14,849 nucleotides of DNA from Balneolales bacterium. GTDB lineage: Bacteria > Bacteroidota > Rhodothermia > Balneolales > Natronogracilivirgulaceae. Made by a program: the position numbers and the translations under genes. The stretch is taken from NCBI GenBank assembly GCA_007131625.1, contig SLQC01000186.1:1-14849 (forward strand), written 5' to 3'. Shown in pieces: positions 7,754 through 13,901 of this stretch. Numbering within the stretch: the first letter of the stretch is position 1; every line of letters begins with the position of its first letter. The notes beneath the pieces are model-generated. The model was not told the DNA's origin. It did not search any database and worked only from the letters and a program-made list of their open reading frames with translations.

Positions 7754-7760
7754 AATGACC

Positions 7761-8504
7761 ATGTTTAACGGCATTATTGAAGAGCTGGGGGTTGTCTCCT
7801 CGGCAAAGGATATTGGAGGAGGGAAAGAGCTCGCTATTTCCACAGGATTGGCACCTTCGTTAGAGGTTGACAACAGCCTCTGTATCAATGGTGTGTGTCA
7901 GACCGTAATTCGGCAGGATCAGCGCTCGGTCACCGTTCAGGTTGTGGAGGAAACGTTGAGGAAAACGACGTTGGGGGGATTAAAGGCCGGTGATGAAGTC
8001 AACCTTGAACGATCATTAACCCTGTCGCAACGTATCGACGGACATATTGTTCAGGGCCATGTGGACACCACCGGCACCTTGCTGGATATCCGTAAAGAGG
8101 GCACCAACCGGTTGTGTACCATTGGTTACGACCCGGAGTGGCGGGATCTTGTTGTTGGACGCGGAAGCATTGCCATTGACGGTATCAGCTTGACCACTGC
8201 ACGGGAAGCCGAGAATGCTATTACTGTGGCTATAATTCCCTTTACCTGGGATCAAACCGTTTTTAAACACAGGAAAAAAGGAGATCGGGTAAATCTGGAA
8301 TTTGATATTTTAGGCAAATATGTAGTACGCTTTATGCGGAACAGAGAAACGGGTGAAGACGACTCAACTTCCCGGTTGCATCCCGGCAAGTCCAGCGGCT
8401 TGGCAACAGGTGGAAAAGGATCGGACAGAAAAAAATCGACTCCTCCACAGCAGACAGGAGGGGTTTCCCGACAGCTGCTCAAGAATTCCGGATTTCTGAA
8501 ATAA
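7761..8504 (+). CDS. ribE: Riboflavin synthase alpha subunit with a low-complexity insertion
   Basis: A 247-residue protein that dismutates two 6,7-dimethyl-8-ribityllumazine molecules to riboflavin. It has the two homologous beta barrels of the family: barrel one opens MFNGIIEELGVV and holds CINGVCQTV (41-49); barrel two holds GHIVQGHVDTTG (94-105) and SIAIDGISLTT (136-146). The usual enzyme is about 200 residues. Here residues about 195-233 are a hydrophilic stretch rich in Ser, Gly, Lys and Thr, and the final residues (GVSRQLLKNSGF) resemble the normal C-terminal helix that joins the trimer. The extra length therefore looks like an insertion and not a simple tail. It follows ribD by 128 bases and converges with lptD. 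Confidence 0.94.
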   Translation: MFNGIIEELGVVSSAKDIGGGKELAISTGLAPSLEVDNSLCINGVCQTVIRQDQRSVTVQVVEETLRKTTLGGLKAGDEVNLERSLTLSQRIDGHIVQGHVDTTGTLLDIRKEGTNRLCTIGYDPEWRDLVVGRGSIAIDGISLTTAREAENAITVAIIPFTWDQTVFKHRKKGDRVNLEFDILGKYVVRFMRNRETGEDDSTSRLHPGKSSGLATGGKGSDRKKSTPPQQTGGVSRQLLKNSGFLK

Positions 8505-8562
8505 GACTCCGGGATCGGTCATATGATATCATGGTAGAGGCAGATTTCTTTGCATGACCAGG

Positions 8563-11412
8563 TCAGAACCGGTTGATTGGACTGGAACTTTGTTCCAGGT
8601 TGTTCAGGCCGGGGAGTTTCTGAAAGAGGCCTTGAAGTTGAGAATCACGAACTGTCAGCCGGAAAAGAAAAAATTTGAAATCCCCGAACGGGTTCCATTG
8701 AAAAGTCAGGTCCCAGCAGTGTAGATTCCGGGTTACATTAAATCGTGATGGTGTAAGCTCCCCGTCGACAAAATCATATCCCAAAGATGTGCCTACCTGC
8801 CATTCGGGTGTGAGTCGAATCTGCACACTCTGGGCGTTGACAATAGCGCTTCGCTGTATGTTATCTCCCGTCAATCGTCGCCAGGAATAATTGAAGTTGA
8901 CATTCATCGACCAGGGTACATCGATCCGGTGAACCTGGCCGTCATAAATCGCCTGATCGATAGGATGAAAGCGCGATTGATCCAGCGGATCGTAATGCTT
9001 CGGATAATGCCAGGTCGTCTGCTCAAAACGTCCCCGGTTGCCACCGCCACCGCTGAATTGTGTGCTGGCCCGGAATGTGAAATTGGTCAATCTCATTAAT
9101 TGGTTTGACTCTTCCCACAGATACTGGTCAATCCGGATGCCGTCATCATCCGTATCATAAAAACTGAATGTCGCATTGGCGTTTAAACGCAGATTCTGAA
9201 AAAAGGAAGTTGTTATTGAACTTGTCAGATCTGAAAGGTTAAAACTCTCCGCTGCAAAGTTATAGCTTGCATTGAAATCAAGCCTGTCAATCAACCGGAT
9301 TGTACTTTCACTGCGTTCACCGGTAGTGTCTCTCCGGACTTCCTTGGTTTCCAGGGTGTTGCCAACAGACAATCCGAGGGTCTGTTGACGGCCGGCACCG
9401 GGACCACCCACAATGCCCCCTTCAAATGTGGAATATTTACGAGTGTCTCCGTCGACATTGCTTTGTACTTCTTGGTAGACACCCCAAAACGGTTCGCTGA
9501 AATCCGGCCGGTAGTTGAAATTGACAGAGGGTCGAATCGTATGTCGAAATCCTTCAAATCTTCCGATTCGGGCGCTGCTCATACCGTAGATGGTGGTATT
9601 TGCGCTGACACCTGTTTGAAAGTCGCGTCCCGATGCAAATCCGGTCTCCATTTTTGATACAATACGCTCCTCCCCGGGGTCCCACTCCTGATGCAAAGTT
9701 TGCGGATACCAGTATTCATTCATACTGATATTGCTCGTCAGATTGACAAACTCACTGCTGAAGAGCTGGGCATTGACAGACGCGGTCTGCCGTAGTCCGA
9801 TGTTTAAATGACGAAAATCACCTGTTGCCTGACGGTGTTTGGAAGGATTGAAGAGGGCTTCCAGAAAACCGATATCGGTATCTATCGGTCGGTAGTTGTA
9901 GCGTGACTGCAAATTGCTTCGGTACTGGATATTGATGGATTCGTACCAGGATTCGTCGACACGTGGACCGGTTTGCTGAAACGGTGTGATGCGACGCAGA
10001 GAAAAACTGACATCAGGTCCCGTCAGTGTAGTCACATCAGTTGCAAAGTTTTGGGAGTGCCGCCCGGCGATATTAAAAGAATAGGCTCCATCGGGATGGT
10101 TGAAATTGTAGGCAACTCGTGAATTGGTGCTAACTTCAGCCCGGTCGTCGATATCGTACGAATTTCGATTATAGTAATCCTGGGTTCGAAGGTTGATATT
10201 TGCGGATAAAGAGGAATAGGGATTGATCGTCTGATTGTGATTAATGCCTAACCGTTGCTGGATATTGGTTGTGAAATCGGGATCGGTTGATTCAAGTCCT
10301 TGATCGCGTGAATACCCTAGTTCGATGGAGCCATTATATCGATCGGTGACCCGGTAATTAAGACGGGAATCCAGAAAGTAAGTGCCTGAAGTGAAGAGAT
10401 CAATCGAGGCCTGTCCCGTCAGATATTCGTTGAAATATTGAAACCAACCCAGATTCTGAACACCGATACCGCGCCGTTGCTGATCCTGGTAGGTAAAGGA
10501 AGGTTCCAGAATACCGGACTGTTCTTGAGTGATTCGAGAGGGTACATATCCAAATGGAAATACAAAAGGATAGGGAATATCGAGAATAAAAAGCCGGGCT
10601 CGCGTAAAGAAAACCTCTTCTTCATCCACAACCTTCATGCGTGCGGCACGGATATAGAAATGCGGGTGATCCAGTTCGCAGGTTGAGAAAATTCCGTCTT
10701 CCACAAAAACGACATGAGGTGCGGTGCGCTTGACCTGGGTGCCTATAACGTTCCCCTGATCCATGGTAATCCGGGCCACGTCGAACTTGCCTTTGTCAGT
10801 TTCGTAGTTGTATTGTATACGCTGACTGCGAACCCGGTCTTCGCCGCGTTGTAAAACCGGTTCGGAAAGTGTGTCTTCCGGAGTGGTTGCCTGCGCACTT
10901 ACCTGGTTCTGGTCGAGATTCAGCAAAACTTCACCGGCAGTCAGTTCCCCTTTTTCATTTCCGACCCGTGCATTTCCGTAAAGAGTAGCCCTCCGCTCGC
11001 CCCGGGTTGTGAATATAAGAGAGTCGCTGGATGAGAAATGAACATCGCTGCGGTCATTATCCGGTTGGCGGTTCTGTTGATCCGGGTATGGCATTTCGGG
11101 TAGATCCTGCTGATCCGGCATTTCGGGTGGATCCTGTTCGCCTGGCAAACTGTCTGGAGACTGGTTCGTATTGATTGTATCAGGCAGGTCTGCGTTGATT
11201 GAATCCTGGATATCGAAAGGGGAAGCAGAATCGAACAGTGTAACAAATTCAGGTATCGTATCAGATCCGGCACCGGTGGTGTCGGAAGAAAGAGACGTCA
11301 GGAGAACAGGCCATGCCGACCCTGAGGGGTGTGCGTTACTGTCGGCCGACGGCACAAGCAACCCCGGGATCAGAGTCAGCGATATTAAGATGCAAATACG
11401 TGCAAAAAGCAC
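8563..11412 (-). CDS. lptD: LPS-assembly outer-membrane protein LptD
   Basis: A 949-residue protein that inserts lipopolysaccharide into the outer leaflet of the outer membrane. Residues 1-27 are a signal peptide. Residues about 45-127 are a Pro, Asp and Gln-rich linker with an internal repeat (DPPEMPDQQDLPEMPYPDQQ). An LptA-like beta-jellyroll domain follows (about 128-260), with LYGNARVGNEKGELTAGEVL and GIFSTCELDHPHFYIRA. The rest is beta-barrel sequence with frequent alternating aromatic strands. The mature protein has only two cysteines, Cys245 and Cys899 (NLHCWDLTF). The start is GTG at 11412, 12 bases after the ROK stop and in the same frame, so no upstream start exists. It is slightly longer than E. 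coli LptD (784 residues). Cotranscription with the ROK gene is likely. Confidence 0.92.
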   Translation of the reverse strand: MLFARICILISLTLIPGLLVPSADSNAHPSGSAWPVLLTSLSSDTTGAGSDTIPEFVTLFDSASPFDIQDSINADLPDTINTNQSPDSLPGEQDPPEMPDQQDLPEMPYPDQQNRQPDNDRSDVHFSSSDSLIFTTRGERRATLYGNARVGNEKGELTAGEVLLNLDQNQVSAQATTPEDTLSEPVLQRGEDRVRSQRIQYNYETDKGKFDVARITMDQGNVIGTQVKRTAPHVVFVEDGIFSTCELDHPHFYIRAARMKVVDEEEVFFTRARLFILDIPYPFVFPFGYVPSRITQEQSGILEPSFTYQDQQRRGIGVQNLGWFQYFNEYLTGQASIDLFTSGTYFLDSRLNYRVTDRYNGSIELGYSRDQGLESTDPDFTTNIQQRLGINHNQTINPYSSLSANINLRTQDYYNRNSYDIDDRAEVSTNSRVAYNFNHPDGAYSFNIAGRHSQNFATDVTTLTGPDVSFSLRRITPFQQTGPRVDESWYESINIQYRSNLQSRYNYRPIDTDIGFLEALFNPSKHRQATGDFRHLNIGLRQTASVNAQLFSSEFVNLTSNISMNEYWYPQTLHQEWDPGEERIVSKMETGFASGRDFQTGVSANTTIYGMSSARIGRFEGFRHTIRPSVNFNYRPDFSEPFWGVYQEVQSNVDGDTRKYSTFEGGIVGGPGAGRQQTLGLSVGNTLETKEVRRDTTGERSESTIRLIDRLDFNASYNFAAESFNLSDLTSSITTSFFQNLRLNANATFSFYDTDDDGIRIDQYLWEESNQLMRLTNFTFRASTQFSGGGGNRGRFEQTTWHYPKHYDPLDQSRFHPIDQAIYDGQVHRIDVPWSMNVNFNYSWRRLTGDNIQRSAIVNAQSVQIRLTPEWQVGTSLGYDFVDGELTPSRFNVTRNLHCWDLTFQWNPFGDFKFFLFRLTVRDSQLQGLFQKLPGLNNLEQSSSPINRF
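11090..11136. repeat. 27-bp-period direct repeat inside lptD
   Basis: Twenty-base blocks at 11090-11109 and 11117-11136 (GGCATTTCGGGT[A/G]GATCCTG) match at 19 of 20 positions. They encode the repeated Asp-Pro/Leu-Pro-Glu-Met-Pro of the LptD linker. A third, weaker echo (TGATCCGGG) precedes the first. The period is a multiple of three, so copy changes keep the frame and would only alter linker length. Confidence 0.7.
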
Positions 11413-11424
11413 AGAAAAGTTAGC

Positions 11425-12384
11425 TTATCGGTGAGTTGCAATATGCTCGAATGCCAGACTTCCGGCACCGAGGAGTGCGGCATCGTTTCCGAGGGTTTCA
11501 TAACGGATCTCAAATCCGTCGTGATACGGAGGCATCAACCGTTCTTTTGCAGCTTTTCGGGCCGAATCCAGAATCCAGTCGCCTGCTTTGGCAACGCCGC
11601 CGCTTACCAGGATGTTACGAATATCCAGAATATGGATATAATTCACAATGGCGTATCCGAGCATCCGGCCCGCATCGTTGAGAATGCGGATAGCCAATTC
11701 GTTGCCTTTGTCAGCCTCCCGGCTCAGGTGAATTGGCTCCAATGAATCCGGATCGTCCAGAAAATCTCGGGCAAGTGGATTATCAGGATACTTTTTGATA
11801 AGCGAGAGAGCGTTTCGGACAAGAAATCGCTGTCCGATAAAGGCTTCGATACCACCTTTGGCTGAGCTGTTAGACTCCGGTCCGTCGTAATCAATTATCA
11901 CATGGCCCAACTCTGCGGCTCCACCGTTGGCACCCCGGTACAGTTCGCGATGGTAAATGATACCGCCCCCGACACCGGTTCCGAGTGTCAGCATAATCAG
12001 ACTATCCAACTCCTTGCCTTCTCCAAAACGCGACGATCCCAATGCCATTAGATTGGCGTCATTTTCTACAATGGCTTCGTATCCTGTCCGCTTTTTTAAT
12101 TCTTGGTTAATATTGATAACATTCCAACCCGGAAAATTGGGAGGATAGGATACCGTTGTCCGGTCGAGTGAAATTATACCCGGCGAACCGATACCTATAC
12201 CGATAGGTTCTTCCGGGGCTTCGCCGGCCGCATTTATTACAGCCTCGACAATTCGGTCCAGAACATGGTCCGCTCCCCCGGAAGCTTCGGTTGATACGGA
12301 ATAACGGTATAAAATTCCTTTTTCATGATGGACGACGGCGGATTTAATATTTGTGCCACCAAGATCTATACCAATGGCTATCAT
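11425..12384 (-). CDS. ROK-family sugar kinase lacking the zinc-binding cysteines
   Basis: A 319-residue protein of the ROK family (glucokinase and related hexose or N-acetylhexosamine kinases). The phosphate-binding motif IGIDLGGTNIKSAVV is at 4-18, the catalytic Asp109 is in VENDANLMALG, the second phosphate motif is LTLGTGVGGGI at 132-142, and GGAAELGH ends at His161. The ROK consensus then expects CxCGxxGCxE; here the same positions read SNSSAKGGIE (171-180), so the three cysteine positions hold Ser171, Ser173 and Gly178. His161 and Glu180 remain. The rest of the fold looks intact, including LVSGGVAKAG near the C-terminus. It is upstream of lptD by 12 bases and downstream of ftsB by 137. 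Glucokinase is the default guess; the substrate cannot be told from sequence. Confidence 0.88.
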   Translation of the reverse strand: MIAIGIDLGGTNIKSAVVHHEKGILYRYSVSTEASGGADHVLDRIVEAVINAAGEAPEEPIGIGIGSPGIISLDRTTVSYPPNFPGWNVININQELKKRTGYEAIVENDANLMALGSSRFGEGKELDSLIMLTLGTGVGGGIIYHRELYRGANGGAAELGHVIIDYDGPESNSSAKGGIEAFIGQRFLVRNALSLIKKYPDNPLARDFLDDPDSLEPIHLSREADKGNELAIRILNDAGRMLGYAIVNYIHILDIRNILVSGGVAKAGDWILDSARKAAKERLMPPYHDGFEIRYETLGNDAALLGAGSLAFEHIATHR

Positions 12385-12473
12385 AGCAGTTAAAAATTGT
12401 TTTCAGAAAAGATTAATGAGAATATCTGGTTGAGTTATACCAGTGTTTTGAATATCAGGCAGAGGGATCAAAT

Positions 12474-12522
12474 AGTGATTATGATCACACAGAGACAACA
12501 AACAGACAGATGGTGTGATCAT
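12474..12522. promoter_or_regulatory. Nested inverted repeats between ftsB and the ROK gene (CRP-like site or hairpin)
   Basis: ATGATCACAC (12481-12490) and GTGTGATCAT (12513-12522) are a perfect 10-bp inverted repeat with a 22-base spacer. Overlapping it, 12474-12489 reads AGTGA-N6-TCACA, one base from the CRP/FNR-type consensus TGTGA-N6-TCACA. The site is about 90-110 bases upstream of the ROK start and touches the ftsB stop codon. It could bind a CRP-family activator of the sugar kinase, or fold as a hairpin after ftsB. No T-tract follows on the minus strand, which argues against a standard terminator. Role is inference. Confidence 0.45.
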
Positions 12523-12821
12523 TATTCCTGAATACGATAGATAGTTTCACCGGGTTTTCTCATGCCGTACTCTTCCCTCGCAAGACGTTCCAACACACCC
12601 GGATTGTTTTCCAGACTCTCTATCTTTTCATGATAATCAGCAGTTTCGGTCTGCAATCGATTAGTCTCTCTGACAAGTTCTTTTTTTTCCCGGTTCAGTT
12701 GCACCCGGGTCCAGACACTGTAGGTATCGATAAATCCGAACCAAAGCACCAGCATCAATAGCAACACGGAGAGAAGAAGCGAACGTCGCCATCTAAGCGG
12801 ATTGAGGAATCGAAGATTCAT
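12522..12821 (-). CDS. ftsB: FtsB/DivIC-type septum formation initiator
   Basis: A 99-residue bitopic membrane protein. After a basic N-terminus (RWRR at 10-13) there is one membrane segment (about 14-31), then a coiled coil (about 38-72, rich in Glu, Arg, Leu and Asn), then the conserved end NNPGVLERLAREEYGMRKPG, then ETIYRI, the hallmark of FtsB/DivIC. In known species this protein joins FtsL and FtsQ to activate septal peptidoglycan synthesis. Length is normal. It starts at the ATG at 12821, with an AAGGGGGG stretch about 20 bases upstream. The 222-bp gap behind it holds the yraN terminator and an inverted-repeat cluster, so it probably has its own promoter. Confidence 0.9.
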   Translation of the reverse strand: MNLRFLNPLRWRRSLLLSVLLLMLVLWFGFIDTYSVWTRVQLNREKKELVRETNRLQTETADYHEKIESLENNPGVLERLAREEYGMRKPGETIYRIQE

Positions 12822-12918
12822 GAGGCCGGATTTGATTGTATGATACCCCCCTTAAAATAATTCATTTTATGGTATTACGCATCCCTTAACCAAAATATCC
12901 TGCCGCCGGCACAATTTG

Positions 12919-12947
12919 CTGTTTAAAACTTGGTAAACAGTTGTTTA
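12919..12947. promoter_or_regulatory. Three alternating TGTTTA/TAAACA half-sites upstream of ftsB
   Basis: CTGTTTA (12919-12925), TAAACAG (12934-12940) and TTGTTTA (12941-12947) alternate in orientation. The first pair is a perfect 7-bp inverted repeat with an 8-base spacer, and the second and third form TAAACA-GT-TGTTTA. The cluster lies about 100 bases upstream of the ftsB start and 60 bases beyond the yraN terminator, a natural place for an operator. The symmetry is seen; the binding protein is unknown. Confidence 0.4.
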
Positions 12948-13010
12948 TAGTGCAATGCCAGAGATACGGAATTGGCACTCCGAAATACCTAATAACCGGG
13001 TTGGGGCTAT

Positions 13011-13041
13011 AAAAAAGACCGCTGTTATTGGTTCCAACAGC
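13011..13041 (-). terminator. Intrinsic terminator after yraN
   Basis: On the minus strand GCTGTT (13041-13036) pairs with AACAGC (13026-13021) around a 9-base loop, which itself can form an alternative TTGG/CCAA pairing. The stem is followed by GGTC and six T (13016-13011). It starts two bases after the yraN stop codon, so it should end the aminotransferase-fmdB-yraN unit. Confidence 0.8.
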
Positions 13042-13043
13042 AA

Positions 13044-13406
13044 TCAGATATACCAGAATGCTCCTTCCAGATGATAAATCTGTTCTTTAGAGCTGTCGGG
13101 ATTCATGACGGAGATGACATCAAAACGGACTGGGGATCCTTCCATCTTACGTTCATGCAGCCACGCCTCAGCAACCTTGAAGAGCTGGCGTTTCTTGTTG
13201 TCGTCGATGCTGTCTTCTGGTTCACCGTAACTTTTTGTCCGACGGGTTTTTACTTCGACAAAGACGATTTCACGGTTGCTGGCAGCAACAATATCGACTT
13301 CCGCACGCATAAACCGGTAGTTTCGGTCCAGCACGTAAAAGTCTTTTGTCTCAAGAAACGCAACCGCTCTCTCTTCGCCCAGTTTGCCGAGATCCACTTT
13401 ATTCAT
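13044..13406 (-). CDS. yraN: YraN/UPF0102-family nuclease-like protein
   Basis: A 120-residue protein of the UPF0102 family, a predicted PD-(D/E)XK-type nuclease fold of unsettled function. The family pattern is present: GKLGEERAVAFLETKDF (8-23), NYRFMRAEVDIVA (29-41, with Glu36 and Asp38), VFVEVKTRR (48-56, with Glu51 and Lys53) and a C-terminal FDVISV strand (95-100). Many homologues read GEIDLIA where this one reads AEVDIVA. No export signal is seen. It follows the fmdB-like gene by 50 bases and is closed by a terminator. Confidence 0.92.
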   Translation of the reverse strand: MNKVDLGKLGEERAVAFLETKDFYVLDRNYRFMRAEVDIVAASNREIVFVEVKTRRTKSYGEPEDSIDDNKKRQLFKVAEAWLHERKMEGSPVRFDVISVMNPDSSKEQIYHLEGAFWYI

Positions 13407-13456
13407 CTGCTTTAACCGTATTCTTCCGACAATTACACGTTGTGAGCTACGGAGTG

Positions 13457-13819
13457 TCAGCTTTTGTCTGATGCAGGTTGTGATGGATCATTCGTTCTGC
13501 TGCTTTTTCCACCGTTTGCCGACGAAGCCTTGCTGTGTTCATTGGTGCCACCGACACTGCCGCTGCTGCTTCCATTACCATTATTGCCGGAACCATTTGA
13601 TGAAGTATTGGCAGTGGCAGCAGGGGAATTGCCGTTGGGTTTATTCTTGTAATCGGTGACGTACCAGCCACTTCCTTTATAGATAACACCGCCTCCGCCG
13701 GTAATGATGCGTTTTACTTTCAGGTCCGTTTTGGGACAGGTTTTCAACGGTTCATCCGTAATCCTCTGCAGGATCTCGAATGTAGTTCCATCTTCCCGTT
13801 TATATTGATAAGTTGGCAT
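13457..13819 (-). CDS. FmdB-like regulatory/zinc-ribbon family protein without the zinc cysteines
   Basis: A 120-residue protein. Residues 1-57 match the FmdB/CxxC_CxxC_SSSS family (MPTYQYKREDGTTFEILQRI ... DEPL ... ITGGGGVIYKGSGWYVTDYK). The first CxxC pair is replaced by KREDG, and the second is reduced to one cysteine, Cys28 (CPKTD), so a four-cysteine zinc site cannot form. From memory, such KREDG forms occur in other Bacteroidota-like proteins, so this is probably a lineage feature. Residues 58-120 are a low-complexity tail rich in Ser, Asn, Gly and Thr, likely disordered. The precise function of the family is unclear. It lies 70 bases after the aminotransferase gene and 50 before yraN. 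Confidence 0.85.
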   Translation of the reverse strand: MPTYQYKREDGTTFEILQRITDEPLKTCPKTDLKVKRIITGGGGVIYKGSGWYVTDYKNKPNGNSPAATANTSSNGSGNNGNGSSSGSVGGTNEHSKASSANGGKSSRTNDPSQPASDKS

Positions 13820-13878
13820 AGATTATGAACTTTCGTTTTGCGTTCTGTATTTTTAAAAGAGATAAACGCTGGCGACAG

Positions 13879-13901
13879 AAAAAAAATTTCTATTTTTTTT
13901 T
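13879..13901. terminator. A/T-only hairpin at the aminotransferase stop codon
   Basis: Eight A (13879-13886) and nine T (13893-13901) flank TTTCTA, giving an A:T stem that includes the last lysine codons and the TAG stop of the aminotransferase gene. It could act weakly as a terminator in either direction, but without GC pairs the stem is weak, and readthrough to fmdB is plausible. Confidence 0.3.

Noticed and set aside
2789..8504. A new defence or secretion island around porQ and the mla genes.
   Set aside because: Each gene belongs to a known housekeeping or envelope family, and nothing suggests transfer, integrase or attachment sites.
8505..8562. Bidirectional terminator between convergent ribE and lptD.
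   Set aside because: There is a 10-bp palindrome (ATGATATCAT, 8523-8532) and a GGTCAT/ATGACC pair, but no T-tract or stable GC stem in either direction.
13384..13659. Cys/His-rich plus-strand ORF (CCVHWCHRHCRCCFHYHYC), at first sight a metal-binding protein.
   Set aside because: It is the antisense reading of the Ser/Asn/Gly-rich tail of the fmdB-like gene; the composition follows from that low-complexity DNA.
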